IMG/VR virus record: IMGVR_UViG_3300030060_001926 | Coordinates: 40,184-82,250 of that record | Reading direction: 5' to 3' (one strand) | DNA from: a virus | DNA length: 42,067 nt | Shown here: piece by piece, positions 24,559 through 34,202 of the stretch | Layout of the letters: the number at the start of each line of letters is the position of its first letter | How positions within the stretch are numbered: the stretch's first letter is position 1 | The notes under the pieces: model-generated | The model's input: the letters and a program-made list of their open reading frames with translations, nothing else | Told to the model about the DNA's origin: nothing | Database searches by the model: none | Position numbers and translations under genes: made by a program

Positions 24559-27500
24559 TTGTGATCTTCTCCTTTGAATTTGATAAATGGAAAACTAGCT
24601 ACTCTTTCTTTAATAGACTTTCCTTTTGAGTCAACACCTTCTGGTGTATATCTTACTCGAAAAATGTGTTCGTCTCCAGTTCCTGTGTTAGTGTTTAATG
24701 ATCCGGGTGTAGGGGAATAAAACTCTACCTTTACACTAGGTATTGATTGTCTTATAGTTCTGTCATCAAGTAAACGTGAAACTGGATCTGTATCTGTAAA
24801 GTAGCCTATCATTTCAAACATAAACATCGTAGGTATTTGCATAGCATAGTTTGCCCACCACTTTGGATTGCTCATTTCAGTAATATTATGTATCATTGGT
24901 GCTCGGTCCAATTCTTCTACGTATTGTGTTGATAAGACATCTTTAGTTAAACCAAAGAAAGAAGCGACTGTATTATCGCCTTGTGCCACTCTAAGCTTTT
25001 CTGTTTCTTCTAAGATAGCACCCATAATGCCAAGGTGAACAACGTGTAGAGGTGTACTATCTGGTGCATTCATAGCAGCTTCAATAGCTTTCTTTGCTAT
25101 CTTATTATAAGTGTTTTCGTCAAGTCCCATTTGTACAGCTTGTGCTCGCATTAAGTCAACACTTGGGTTATTTTCTGCTATTAAGTATTGTGACTCTAGA
25201 CTGCTTTGCATTGTTCCGCTAGGATTAAAAGGCATTCTGGCAAAAGTTTCATTCATTGCGGTATCATGAGTATTATCTAGTAAACTTTCAGGAACATCTA
25301 CTAATTGAAGTTTTTCCATAAAACCAGTATCAGCTGTTGGTGAAGCGTAAGAAAATACTCCGCCCCCGTCTTTAGCTATAGAGATTGAAGCTGCTGGGCT
25401 TATACCTTCTAAACCCTTATACATATATGCGCCAACGCTCAGTACCTCTTCAATACTTAAGGGAATTTGAGAAGTGTATGCTGCTCTGTTGTTTGTATAT
25501 TGCCTAAGATTATCCCTTACAGTGTTATTTTGTAAGAACTCTCTAATTAACATGTAACTAAGCATTTCAGCTTGAGGGTCTTCTCCCATTGTCCACATCT
25601 CTCCGCCAACACTGTCAACTCTAAAGAGACTATCTACAAAACGCTCTTTCATTTTTTCAAGAGTTTTTGAACTCATTCCTAACGTAGCAGCCATAGTGTT
25701 GTTAAGTTTAGTCCAATCTTCAGCTTTAAATTCGGTAAACCTAGTAGCAGGAAACGCTGCTTGAAGAACGTGTCTAGCTTTATCTAAACCGTCAACATCT
25801 AATCCAGTTAAAGGAGATTTAATTGATGTATTGAAACCGGGAGCATCTGTAACATCTCTTACTTCTCCCGGTACTCCTCCTCCGAAAATCCCAAAGAATT
25901 GGCTTCCTACTGTTTCATCGTCAAAAGGATTCGGAAGAATAAAACTATCTAAAAATCTGTCGATATACAAGCTATCTATCGAGTTTCTTCGCGCAGGTGT
26001 TAAAGTAGTTTGAGCACCTCCCGCTCTATTAGCCAAAGAAGAAAACATTGCCCGAGCCATTTGATTAGAATCTCGTTGCCATGCTGTTATTGTAGTAGTT
26101 TGTACTTGCTCGTTATTTGCTATTTGTTCTCTTGTTCTTGTATCTAGACTATAAAAATTAGCCATATTGCGTAACTGTTCATTGCCGCTTGCTTTTAATG
26201 CAAGTAAAACAGTTCTGTACGCTGCGTAATCGCCGTCCTGCCAACCCATAAAGTCTTTAATCTGCTTTGCTTTTTTATCTCCTGTATTACCTGAACTATA
26301 GAAAAATCCCAAAGTAGATACAGCCTTAAAAGCTTTTCTAATTGTAGCTCTTCCTTGTTCGGTAGAAGCATCTAATTCTTCTGTACCTAAGATATCTAAA
26401 CCTTCTTTTACTTGTTGACCGAATCCTTTTAACATAGGACCAAGATCTGTAACATTAGTTTTTTCTGCATAGTCTAGCCAATATCCAAGTATACCGGGGA
26501 TTACCATAGGGTTAGCTGTATTCCAATCAATCTCTAAACCAATCTGCCCACTGCCAATCTGTTTAATTCTAAAAACTTCGTCCACCATTCTTTTTCTTTG
26601 GGCTTGTTCTTCTGGGGTAACTTCTTCGGCAGGATCCGGAGGAAACATCATTTGTACCATTTGGTCTGAGTGATGCTTATGGCGTTCAAGTACATATTGA
26701 TTCCAAGTATTTGTATCTCTGCCGCTCTTTGGCGGTTCAAAAAGACCTAAATCGGTTTGTTCCTTTTTAGTAGTTGCTGTTGAGCCATCGGAATTTCTTA
26801 TCATTAGTTCAATTTCATTTACTGTACCGTTAGTAGAGTTTCTTCCGCTCTGCATTCTTTTAAAGGCAGCCCTTCCATTGTTATACAGTTCAATAATAGC
26901 CAGCTTTCTATTGATTGTCATGTCAGGATCTGTATCATAGATAGCAGAGTATACTGCTTGTTGTACATCTTGATAAGAATTAATATCACTACTTACGTAC
27001 TTTTTAAAACTATTGATAGTAGCCAGCTCATATTTACCTCTGTCAGTAGTAAGCATTTGTGATCTTCTGTTAAATTTAATTAGTACGTTATCATTAAATG
27101 CTTTAAGACTTCGTTGCAAAGTTTCACCAAAAGATTCTCCTTCTAGTTGAGGAAGAACAACTCTTGCTTCTCTTAGAATATCTAAAGCTTCTTTATGTTG
27201 TGTTGTTACGTCAACTCCTCTAGATTCAAATCCTATAAGATCCATTAGTACATTCGTCAGGTTCATTAATTTGTTTCGTATTTTAGGAAGATTATCTTTA
27301 TCTGTAATTTGAGAATCAACTTTTGCAGTCTTAAGAATTTGTGCAGTTTGTTCTTTAGATAATAACTCTTCTGTTTCAATGCCTTCTTTAATCTTTCTGT
27401 CATTTACTCTTTTTTGAGCAATAGCTATCATTTCCTTATCGCTAAAAGCTCCTGTATCGTATAAGACTTCTAAGACATCATAATCTGTTCCTTCAAGAGC

Positions 27501-28559
27501 AATACAGTGTCCCTCAATGCCTTCAATACACTCTGCAAAAGTTCTTTCTACTTCTACATCGTAAGGAAACTCTTCTGCAGACTGAGAACCAGCAAAGGTT
27601 TTTCTAAAGTCTTCTATAGATCTTCTTAAAAATTCACCTTCACCCATATTAACCCAGCCATCAAACCCTGCAAAAACGCCTCCATCAAAAGTACCGGGAG
27701 TAGAACTGTCTCTTTCCGCATCGGCAAAAGATTTAATGACACTTCCTACAATTGTGATAGGGGCTACGTCTGGATTCTCTCTTATTAGTCTGTTAACTTC
27801 CATGTTCATGCTACTATATTCTTCAGGATGTGAAGAGATTTCTTCTAAAATAAACTCCTCGTCTAAGTCTGTAATTCCAGTTTGGCTAGATGCTACCATG
27901 TCTGCCATGATTAGCCGGTAATCTTGATCCATCATGTCAGCTACAGCCTTACTTTGTTCTGGATCTAAGTAACCCAAGTCACTCCTAGATTTTGTAGCTA
28001 ATGCCTTTGCTGTCCAGCCTTTAATTTTATTATGCCTTTCTTTAATTAACTCAGCTTCCGTTTCAGCTTCGTATTCTGCTTCTGCTGCTCTTTGTTGAGA
28101 AACAATAGTTTCAGAGGTTACTCCGTGAGAGCGAAGCCACCAAGGCATTTCTGGGCTTAGCTGCTGGTATCTTTGAGCAGGAGAGGAACCTAGCTTTGGT
28201 TGTGTATCGAATAATTCGCTCGTTTTATATAGGGGTGTCTTGTCAGGAAAGACATAAGGAATATCTAAATCCATAGGACCTAAGCTTGGAAGAGGGAAAC
28301 CTGCTTCAGGATCTGACGGAGTAAGGTTTAAAAATTCCTTTTGCATTTCGTACAGTTCTTCTAATTCTTTTTGTTCTTCTCTGCTTCTTCCAAAGTTATT
28401 AAACCTATAGAGTAATTCATCATCATCCATTTTATTCAATTGAGGGTAATAAATACTTTCATCGCCTTGTCCCGCTCTGTATCCTTTGTAAAGCTCGTTT
28501 CTTACTCTGTCTCTGTTAGGATCATAGCCTTCTGTAAATCCAGTAATGTTACTACTCAT
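24555..28559 (-). CDS. Large internal virion protein candidate (1334 aa)
   Basis: Second-largest gene of the window, placed between small virion genes and the giant, where T7 has gp15. No domain is recognised. The composition is soluble, mixed charged and helical, with no clear membrane segment and a beta-like C-terminus (VKVEFYSPTPGS...HIFRVRYTPEG). Start at 28559 (MSSNITGFTEGYD) is chosen because GGAGG lies nine bases upstream, inside the last codons of the preceding gene. The frame also opens at 28613, which would overlap that gene by about 50 bases. Its TGA overlaps the giant's ATG, so both are made in linked amounts. Confidence 0.75.
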   Translation of the reverse strand: MSSNITGFTEGYDPNRDRVRNELYKGYRAGQGDESIYYPQLNKMDDDELLYRFNNFGRSREEQKELEELYEMQKEFLNLTPSDPEAGFPLPSLGPMDLDIPYVFPDKTPLYKTSELFDTQPKLGSSPAQRYQQLSPEMPWWLRSHGVTSETIVSQQRAAEAEYEAETEAELIKERHNKIKGWTAKALATKSRSDLGYLDPEQSKAVADMMDQDYRLIMADMVASSQTGITDLDEEFILEEISSHPEEYSSMNMEVNRLIRENPDVAPITIVGSVIKSFADAERDSSTPGTFDGGVFAGFDGWVNMGEGEFLRRSIEDFRKTFAGSQSAEEFPYDVEVERTFAECIEGIEGHCIALEGTDYDVLEVLYDTGAFSDKEMIAIAQKRVNDRKIKEGIETEELLSKEQTAQILKTAKVDSQITDKDNLPKIRNKLMNLTNVLMDLIGFESRGVDVTTQHKEALDILREARVVLPQLEGESFGETLQRSLKAFNDNVLIKFNRRSQMLTTDRGKYELATINSFKKYVSSDINSYQDVQQAVYSAIYDTDPDMTINRKLAIIELYNNGRAAFKRMQSGRNSTNGTVNEIELMIRNSDGSTATTKKEQTDLGLFEPPKSGRDTNTWNQYVLERHKHHSDQMVQMMFPPDPAEEVTPEEQAQRKRMVDEVFRIKQIGSGQIGLEIDWNTANPMVIPGILGYWLDYAEKTNVTDLGPMLKGFGQQVKEGLDILGTEELDASTEQGRATIRKAFKAVSTLGFFYSSGNTGDKKAKQIKDFMGWQDGDYAAYRTVLLALKASGNEQLRNMANFYSLDTRTREQIANNEQVQTTTITAWQRDSNQMARAMFSSLANRAGGAQTTLTPARRNSIDSLYIDRFLDSFILPNPFDDETVGSQFFGIFGGGVPGEVRDVTDAPGFNTSIKSPLTGLDVDGLDKARHVLQAAFPATRFTEFKAEDWTKLNNTMAATLGMSSKTLEKMKERFVDSLFRVDSVGGEMWTMGEDPQAEMLSYMLIREFLQNNTVRDNLRQYTNNRAAYTSQIPLSIEEVLSVGAYMYKGLEGISPAASISIAKDGGGVFSYASPTADTGFMEKLQLVDVPESLLDNTHDTAMNETFARMPFNPSGTMQSSLESQYLIAENNPSVDLMRAQAVQMGLDENTYNKIAKKAIEAAMNAPDSTPLHVVHLGIMGAILEETEKLRVAQGDNTVASFFGLTKDVLSTQYVEELDRAPMIHNITEMSNPKWWANYAMQIPTMFMFEMIGYFTDTDPVSRLLDDRTIRQSIPSVKVEFYSPTPGSLNTNTGTGDEHIFRVRYTPEGVDSKGKSIKERVASFPFIKFKGEDHK

Positions 28560-28563
28560 TGAA

Positions 28564-28953
28564 TCAATCCTCCCCCCCAAAGAAACTACCTGCGCCGCCT
28601 TCTTGCCCGCCAATAGAACCAGCTCCGAAATAACCGGTCTCTAGTAAACCTAACTGTGCGTCAGTAGCTCCCATAGCTTTTGCGTATTGTTGTTTAGCTA
28701 GCCGTAGTTCTTGTTGTCTTTTTCTTTGTTCTTTTGCTTTCCTTAAGTCTTCGAAATCCTCAATCATTTTATTCGCAGAATTCATAACAGAATTAATAGC
28801 CGAAAACATGTAAGCGGTGGCTGGATTGTTTGCGTTCCACGCTCCAAAGACCATGCCCTCTTCGTTAATCATCGCGGTACTAGTCTGAGGGGCTTCAGGC
28901 ATTGACCCTTCAATTTGAATAGTCTGAGCGGCATAATTAGGAATACTTGCCAT
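28564..28953 (-). CDS. Small virion-block protein (129 aa)
   Basis: Unknown. An Ala/Ser/Asn-rich N-terminal half (TAYMFSAINSVMNSANKM) leads into a Lys/Arg/Gln coiled-coil segment (about residues 65-92, EDLRKAKEQRKRQQELRLAKQQ) and a Gly-rich tail (GAGSIGGQEGGAGSFFGG). The coil plus Gly-rich end resembles small internal virion or scaffold-like proteins and the tail of the gp14-like protein two genes upstream. The start overlaps the previous gene by 17 bases, and its end carries the ribosome site of the next gene. Confidence 0.7.
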   Translation of the reverse strand: MASIPNYAAQTIQIEGSMPEAPQTSTAMINEEGMVFGAWNANNPATAYMFSAINSVMNSANKMIEDFEDLRKAKEQRKRQQELRLAKQQYAKAMGATDAQLGLLETGYFGAGSIGGQEGGAGSFFGGED

Positions 28954-29944
28954 CGTTTAACCTCCGAGATAATTTACTAAGTAAGTCTTCGTATTGATTT
29001 TTATAATCTAAGAACATATCCTTAGTTGTGGAATACATTCCATTTTCATCGTTGTACTTGACGCTCTCTAGAATAGCAGTAGTTGCAGCCTTAGCTGGAT
29101 CTCGTTCTTCTAATGAACCGTCAATGATTACGTTAGATCTAAATTCTTTAGGGATTTCTCCCTTTTTAATTCTATTGAATAAAGCTTTTTTAGTTTTTCT
29201 TTCGATCATGTTTTGTTCTGATCTAGATTCTTTAAGCATAGGTTTGAACCTATCTTTAACAACACCCCTTAAATCATTTAAAGAAATAAACTCTTCTTCC
29301 ATACTAAGCTCTGGGTTTTGTAAAGTATACACGGGAACTCTTTTGCCGTCAAGGGGGACTGACAAACGTCCTGATTCATCTGTTTCAATTTCCCCTCTGT
29401 AACCCATGTCATAAGCCTTGACCATTTCTTCTGAGTGAGCTTCGATACTAACATTAGGATCTAAAGAAAACTTTTTATTTCTTAACATATCTTTTATTTC
29501 CATAATCTGTGTCATTCTATTTCTTTCTAGTTCTTTCCCTGCGTTTGCCCCTCTAATATTAGTGAAGTATCCACCTAAGTTTTCTAATACGTATCCCGGC
29601 CAAGTTGCTGCGTTATCTCTAAAGTAATTTTCTTTGTCCTCCATTGTGGACATTCTATCAATAGTTTTCCTAATGTCTTTAGTAGTAAAGTCTTGGAACT
29701 CTTTTGATTCCATAGGACTTATTTTTTCTAAAGTATCCCAGTAGTAGTCAGTGTTATTGGAGGTGAATCCCCAGTTAGAAAACTCTTTTAACCACTCACT
29801 TGTCATATCTTTGTTGTTTAAATTAGAATGAGTTAGTAACCAGTCTTCAGATTTATTAATTTGAGCTTGACCAAAGGTATCGCTCTTGTCTGGGGTTTCA
29901 GCATTTCCTGACCCTACTATTTCTCTAAGTTTATCTATAGACAT
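28937..29944 (-). CDS. Virion-block protein of unknown function (335 aa)
   Basis: No recognised domain. Hydrophilic and helix-rich, with Trp and acidic clusters (EDWLLTHSNLNN, TSEWLKEFSNWGF, YYWDTLEKI) and a basic C-terminal third. Start at 29944 (MSIDKLREIVG) is used because GGGAGG lies five bases upstream and the preceding gene's stop is at 29946. The frame is open further upstream, but that extension runs antiparallel to the coding sense of the gp14-like gene and lacks a ribosome site. The setting inside the internal-protein block suggests a structural or ejection role. Confidence 0.75.
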   Translation of the reverse strand: MSIDKLREIVGSGNAETPDKSDTFGQAQINKSEDWLLTHSNLNNKDMTSEWLKEFSNWGFTSNNTDYYWDTLEKISPMESKEFQDFTTKDIRKTIDRMSTMEDKENYFRDNAATWPGYVLENLGGYFTNIRGANAGKELERNRMTQIMEIKDMLRNKKFSLDPNVSIEAHSEEMVKAYDMGYRGEIETDESGRLSVPLDGKRVPVYTLQNPELSMEEEFISLNDLRGVVKDRFKPMLKESRSEQNMIERKTKKALFNRIKKGEIPKEFRSNVIIDGSLEERDPAKAATTAILESVKYNDENGMYSTTKDMFLDYKNQYEDLLSKLSRRLNDGKYS

Positions 29945-29945
29945 T

Positions 29946-30656
29946 TTAACCTCCCATAGGTGCAGGTGGACCCATGCCACCCGGACCAAATCCCATTGAA
30001 GCCCAAATAGCATTAGTTTGATCAGCCATACCACCCATTCGTTCGTTATGTGCTGCTTTCTGCGCCGCTGCGCCAGCAAAAGCCATGCCGCCTTGAAGAA
30101 TACCTTGACCAATTGCCATGTTCATAATATTACCAGACTGATCAGGCATTTGCATTCCGGGCATGTATTGAATTTGATCATTATACCCAAAGTTTCTTTT
30201 GCCTAATTCAGCTTGCTGCTGTCTTTCAGAAGATCTTAATTGATTTTCATAAGTTAATCTTTTGTTAACGCTTGCTTTTTTAGCTGACTCTAAAGATTGC
30301 CTCATTAGCTGTTTAGCAGTCTGACCTTTAATATTCTTGCCGTTCAAATAACCAAGGAGCCTATCATTGGTTGCGTTCATATTTCTACTAAACTCTCCGG
30401 TCTCATTATTATAATTCAACCTAAGATAGTAGTCTCTCTCAGCCCTTGACTTGTTTGCAGCTTGAGCAATGAATTTATTTTGCTGCCACTGTTGAGCATT
30501 CTTCTTAGCAATTTGCCGATTCTTCTTTTGAATCTGCATTTTCTGTTCAAACTCAGCCCAATCCTGCTGCTGTTTCTGAACTTTAGCATCATTACTAGCT
30601 TGCATTCCGCCCATAATTGCAGAAGCAGCCATCATGCCGCCCATAATTAATGGCAT
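29946..30656 (-). CDS. gp14-like internal virion protein (236 aa)
   Basis: Resembles T7 gp14, one of the proteins ejected to form a channel across the envelope, in layout more than in sequence. It has a short N-terminal Met/Gly/Ala hydrophobic patch (MPLIMGGMMAASAIMGGM), a long Gln/Lys/Arg coiled-coil region (about residues 25-165), and a Gly/Met/Ala-rich C-terminal segment (MAIGQGILQGGMAFAGAAAQ) that could be membrane-active. Size is near T7 gp14 (196 aa). The start has GAGGAGG six bases upstream. It begins a run of structural genes after the terminase. Confidence 0.7.
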   Translation of the reverse strand: MPLIMGGMMAASAIMGGMQASNDAKVQKQQQDWAEFEQKMQIQKKNRQIAKKNAQQWQQNKFIAQAANKSRAERDYYLRLNYNNETGEFSRNMNATNDRLLGYLNGKNIKGQTAKQLMRQSLESAKKASVNKRLTYENQLRSSERQQQAELGKRNFGYNDQIQYMPGMQMPDQSGNIMNMAIGQGILQGGMAFAGAAAQKAAHNERMGGMADQTNAIWASMGFGPGGMGPPAPMGG

Positions 30657-30732
30657 ATTAAACCTCCTCAGAGCCTTTGTAAGGCGTTGTAGTAATTTAG
30701 GTAGGTCACCCTGTAGAATCCTTTAGGATGGC

Positions 30733-32430
30733 TTAGGACCAGCCTCTGGCTCTCCTATAGCCTGTCCACTTTGATCGGTTCTGATCGTAAGGTTTCTTAG
30801 GCTCTGGTCGGACCAATCTGACAGCACCTGAGGTTCCATTTAAGAATAACCCCGCCCGTCTGTCGTCGTGTTCCCAAGTTTTAATTAAGTCTTGATATTC
30901 TTTTTCCTTATTTCTTTCAATAACTTTATCAACGTCTACGCTAAGAAAGTCTTCCCAGTGTGAAACAGCTGCTGACAGACAATCGATACGGTCATCCTTT
31001 GGCAGTGCTCCTCTCTTGTCAAAAATTCTTGTAATTTGTTTTTGATTCTCTTCTTGACAAATAACTCTTCTGTCCATAACTAACCTGTGCTGTGCCATGA
31101 CAGGTTCCAACGCATCAATTATCCGTGCTTCCTTGCGTCCAGATACCCTGTACTCTTCTACGGCAACAGGCCCACATATCTGATGTACAATCGGCAAAAG
31201 TAATTGCGAATACATTCCATCGCCAAAGTTAGATTCAACTTTAATAACTTGAACCTGATAATCTCTCGCAAGCTTAGCTATTTTAGTTAAGATATTTTTT
31301 TCATATCCGCCCGGATAACCTATCATCTCGTGGATATAAACGTAGCCGTTACAGAAGGATGCGACACATACTGCCGTCTCGTCTTCACCTCTGCCACTAG
31401 GATCTACTGTAAGAATTCTTTGAGAGTATTCAATAAAAGTTCCTGAAACCCACATGGGTTCATACACAACGTCTCCACTAAGACCAAAGCTTGGTATACC
31501 TTTCATCTTAGTACTGTTTGCCCATACAATTTTATCTGGACAAATATTAGGATCTAAGTCAAGCACGATAAGATCTGATAATCTTAATGGGAATTTCTCA
31601 AAGTCAGCAAGAGACGTATCTAATTTATAGTGCAAAGCAAATGACTTAGGCCCAATCTTTGCTTGGCGTTCCATTAGAAGTTCTATAGGAAATCTTTCTG
31701 GTTGAACTGGATCCCCTTCTACCATACTAGAAGAAATTAAAAATTCATTAATGTCCTCCATCTCTGTTTCATCATTTCTATTAGGCATAACCGCAGGAAA
31801 CTTTGTTACTTTATAACCCGATTTTAACTGATTATATATAGAATCTTTAATTTGAGGTGTCCCTAAGAAGATAACTCTACCACCCACATTTCTAATCTGT
31901 TCAAACTCTCCAACCTTGTTCATTAACTTTTGTCTAGCTGCTGCAGTTTCACAGTTACCTTCTATCTCTACATCATCCGCAATAACATACTCGGCGTGAG
32001 ATCCTGTAAGTTGTGAAGTAATACCGCGAGCAAAACAAGATTTATCTTGACCGACTTTAGTCCTACACTCCACATTAAACGCAAACGCATTGTCTGAAGT
32101 GTGGTCGCCCGGTCTTAGGTGGCTACAGTATGGGACTAAGTCTAAAATTTTTCTTGTCATAGAAATAAACTCAGCTGCTTTATTACTGGTTGCTGAGACA
32201 ACCATGATTGTTGTATTTGGGTCCTTTAAAAGAAACCACGAAGCGAGGCACGAAGTAATCACAGACTTGCCAAAACCACGACCCGCTTGTAACTGCATGT
32301 CATTACCGAAGTTCTGAAGAGCGTCTGCCATTGCATACTGGGCAGGCGTAGGCTCACCTATACCAAGGTACTTGAAACAAGCCCATAGGTGATTCCTAAA
32401 GTCCTCTAACATCTCTTCGGGTATGTTCAT
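30733..32430 (-). CDS. Large terminase subunit (DNA packaging ATPase/nuclease)
   Basis: Motor that pumps and cuts phage DNA at the portal. ATPase motifs: Walker A QAGRGFGKS at 48-56, Walker B YVIADDVE at 148-155, coupling motif FLGTPQ at 188-193. The nuclease half shows acidic residues in the expected blocks: TVDPSGRGEDE at 341-351, KVESNFGDG at 397-405 and DDRIDCLSAAV at 479-489, the T7 gp19 type. Length 565 aa is normal (T7 586). The ATG overlaps the TGA of the small gene upstream. In T7 this gene comes near the genome end, after the tail fibre; here it lies before the internal virion proteins. Confidence 0.95.
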   Translation of the reverse strand: MNIPEEMLEDFRNHLWACFKYLGIGEPTPAQYAMADALQNFGNDMQLQAGRGFGKSVITSCLASWFLLKDPNTTIMVVSATSNKAAEFISMTRKILDLVPYCSHLRPGDHTSDNAFAFNVECRTKVGQDKSCFARGITSQLTGSHAEYVIADDVEIEGNCETAAARQKLMNKVGEFEQIRNVGGRVIFLGTPQIKDSIYNQLKSGYKVTKFPAVMPNRNDETEMEDINEFLISSSMVEGDPVQPERFPIELLMERQAKIGPKSFALHYKLDTSLADFEKFPLRLSDLIVLDLDPNICPDKIVWANSTKMKGIPSFGLSGDVVYEPMWVSGTFIEYSQRILTVDPSGRGEDETAVCVASFCNGYVYIHEMIGYPGGYEKNILTKIAKLARDYQVQVIKVESNFGDGMYSQLLLPIVHQICGPVAVEEYRVSGRKEARIIDALEPVMAQHRLVMDRRVICQEENQKQITRIFDKRGALPKDDRIDCLSAAVSHWEDFLSVDVDKVIERNKEKEYQDLIKTWEHDDRRAGLFLNGTSGAVRLVRPEPKKPYDQNRSKWTGYRRARGWS

Positions 32431-32561
32431 TTCTTTTTCCTACTAGGGGTTGGATTGTATTTAGGTGAAAGCTTGTAGTTATTATGCTTCTTAATTCCTT
32501 CAGCTTCTTTACCTTCCATACGAGTGGTTGTACCACACGCACATTTAAATTTATGAGCCAT
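32427..32561 (-). CDS. Tiny basic protein with CxC pair (44 aa)
   Basis: A short frame starting MAHKFKCACGTTTRMEG and ending SRKKK, with AGGAG eight bases before ATG 32561. Its stop overlaps the terminase start (ATGA). The CAC pair near the N-terminus could be half of a metal site. Function unknown; it is coupled to terminase translation. Confidence 0.7.
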   Translation of the reverse strand: MAHKFKCACGTTTRMEGKEAEGIKKHNNYKLSPKYNPTPSRKKK

Positions 32562-32571
32562 TATAGTTCTC

Positions 32572-33423
32572 CTAGAATTGGTTCTTACCTAATTGAATAT
32601 ACCATGAACCTGATCCAGTCCATTTACTTGCAAGATAGTTATTAATAGCGGTAGCTTGTGTGCCGTTAGTAGATAAGTCTAGCCTTACTTTATCAAGCGA
32701 ACCGGATGATTCACTAAAGTCTGCGTCACTAAAGTCCCACTCAGTAATATCACCGCCAGTTAATTCTTTTAAAATTAAAACTTTATTTGCATCAGAAGAA
32801 GCTAGCCAGTCAGCTTTAATTTGTGTTCCGTTGCTAGTAGTTGTAGCTAAACTAAGTTTTACTCCGTGATCTCCATTACCTTCAAAATAGTTTTGTGTGG
32901 TATTGTCCTGTAATTTAACCCATCCATTATCTCCATCTGATCCACCTATAAAAGATTGAGCCGTTGAACTATTATCTCTGTACCACCCAACTTGATCAGC
33001 GTACGTAGAAGTATCTGCTTCTATAGTCATTTGATTCTTTGGAGCACTTCCTAAACCACTTGTATCATCAGTAGCTGTGTCTTCTTTCATCTTTGTCCAT
33101 ACAATAGCATCGTCAACAAGAGCAGCAGTAGCATCAATAATGCCACGACCATCGCTAATCATTTTAGTAATAATTGCATTCATGCCTGAAGTCTTTGCAT
33201 CCATGCCAGTAAACAGACCATGAAGAACAGCTAGTGCTTCGTTTTTGCTAGGGTACTGTGTACCTATAAGCCTGTCCTCATTTACTTTTAAATACCACAT
33301 ATTAGTACTAGCGTTCTTTCTTATTTCAAACATACCAATGTATTCATTTCTATGATTATTGGAAGCAATGCCTCTAGTTTTTTTATAGTTAGTAGCTGCA
33401 TCTACAAATTGTCCTGCGGTCAT
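32572..33423 (-). CDS. Unknown 283-residue protein, probably virion-associated
   Basis: Not recognised. The N-terminal part (about 1-110) is mixed alpha/beta with IGMFEIRKN and MWYLKVNEDR. The rest is rich in Ser, Thr, Asp, Gly and Trp with short beta-like runs (WVKLQDNTTQNYFEG, KVLILKELTGGDITEWDF, GSWYIQLGKNQF), a composition common in fibre or decoration proteins. It lies between the tiny basic genes and the terminase. Its start overlaps the stop of the 73-residue basic protein (ATGA). A head-fibre or capsid-decoration role is a guess. Confidence 0.7.
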   Translation of the reverse strand: MTAGQFVDAATNYKKTRGIASNNHRNEYIGMFEIRKNASTNMWYLKVNEDRLIGTQYPSKNEALAVLHGLFTGMDAKTSGMNAIITKMISDGRGIIDATAALVDDAIVWTKMKEDTATDDTSGLGSAPKNQMTIEADTSTYADQVGWYRDNSSTAQSFIGGSDGDNGWVKLQDNTTQNYFEGNGDHGVKLSLATTTSNGTQIKADWLASSDANKVLILKELTGGDITEWDFSDADFSESSGSLDKVRLDLSTNGTQATAINNYLASKWTGSGSWYIQLGKNQF

Positions 33424-33641
33424 TTCTTACTCCTTTTCTTTTTCCAGCTAATCCTACCCGGACCTTTCTTCCTATTCTTAGCTGAAGTACATTGAGCTTT
33501 AGTAGGGCGACAAGCGGGGTAAGGCCGCTTGCTTTTCCCCTTAGCTGATTTTCTACCGCAAGGTTTACCTGTTTTACAATCGATCCAACCCTTACCCTTG
33601 TTTCTACCAAACCATTTTTTTAAGCCTTCTTTTTTAGCCAT
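33420..33641 (-). CDS. Small Cys/Lys-rich basic protein (73 aa)
   Basis: About a third Lys/Arg, with ordered Cys residues (IDCKTGKPCGRKSAKGKSKRPYPACRP, then AQCTSAKNRKKGPGRISW). The CxxGxPCGRK...RPYPACRP pattern recurs, from memory, in small proteins of marine phages and some giant viruses. It is probably a metal-stabilised mini-domain that could bind DNA or the capsid interior. The ATG overlaps the previous TAA (TAATG). Confidence 0.75.
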   Translation of the reverse strand: MAKKEGLKKWFGRNKGKGWIDCKTGKPCGRKSAKGKSKRPYPACRPTKAQCTSAKNRKKGPGRISWKKKRSKK

Positions 33642-33775
33642 TACTTCTTCTTCTTGGCAGGCTTCTTATGTCCATACCCTTTGTTTTTTAAAGCAAGATG
33701 CTCTTTAAATGTATTGGCTTTTTTTGACACACCCTTTGGAGAGTACATCATATGCGGTTTAAACTTCTTTGCCAT
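33641..33775 (-). CDS. Tiny lysine-rich protein (44 aa)
   Basis: Frame MAKKFKPHMMYSPKG...KPAKKKK, between two similar genes and overlapping both by TAATG. No Cys. Highly basic, so probably nucleic-acid associated. Real because of its coupled position and its MAKK start shared with its neighbours. Confidence 0.65.
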   Translation of the reverse strand: MAKKFKPHMMYSPKGVSKKANTFKEHLALKNKGYGHKKPAKKKK

Positions 33776-33930
33776 TATTTTTTCCCCTTAGATTTATTGC
33801 CCCAGTTCTTTGCACCTACCTTTCGGCACTTAACTAAAGCCCCCGAAGCGTAGGCACTAGGCCATTTGGTGTATCGGCTTTTAACCTTATGATAACATGC
33901 GTCCCGTTTTGCTTTCTTTTTTTTAGCCAT
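33775..33930 (-). CDS. Tiny basic protein with CYHKVK...CRKV motif (51 aa)
   Basis: Starts MAKKKKAKRDACYHKVKSRY and continues TKWPSAYASGALVKCRKVGAKNW. The ACY.KVK..Y..WPSAYASGALVKCRK signature is, from memory, a conserved short family in marine phages and large DNA viruses of protists. Two Cys could pair or bind metal. Start 33930 gives TAATG overlap with the upstream gene; the frame opens earlier at 33966. Confidence 0.75.
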   Translation of the reverse strand: MAKKKKAKRDACYHKVKSRYTKWPSAYASGALVKCRKVGAKNWGNKSKGKK

Positions 33931-34199
33931 TAGTTTGTACACTTCCATTTCTTTCGAGCTAAGCAAGCTCTCTTCTTAGGAGTTTTTCGGCAATCGATAT
34001 TAAACTTTTTAATTTGCCCCTTGTTTCTAGCGCAGAACGAACGTTTGCGTGGACCACCTCCCGGTTGCGGGGCTTTAAGTTTAGATCCGGTTTTTCTATT
34101 AATCATTCCTCGGCCCTTTGCGGTTAGGCCACCAGTCTTTGACTTACATCCGTTTTTAATAGTACAACCTTTCATCCCTCCCTTTTTCTTTTTAGCCAT
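33930..34199 (-). CDS. Small basic Cys protein with GGLTAKGRG motif (89 aa)
   Basis: Contains GGLTAKGRGMINRKTGSKLKAPQP and GGGPRKRSFCARNKGQ, a signature I associate with a conserved short family (DUF6321-like, from memory) in phages and giant viruses. Further Cys and Lys follow to the end (CRKTPKKRACLARKKWKC). The basic charge suggests DNA contact in the capsid or packaging. The start follows the upstream TGA by three bases with GGTGAG as ribosome site; its TAA overlaps the next ATG. Confidence 0.75.
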   Translation of the reverse strand: MAKKKKGGMKGCTIKNGCKSKTGGLTAKGRGMINRKTGSKLKAPQPGGGPRKRSFCARNKGQIKKFNIDCRKTPKKRACLARKKWKCTN

Positions 34200-34202
34200 G
34201 AC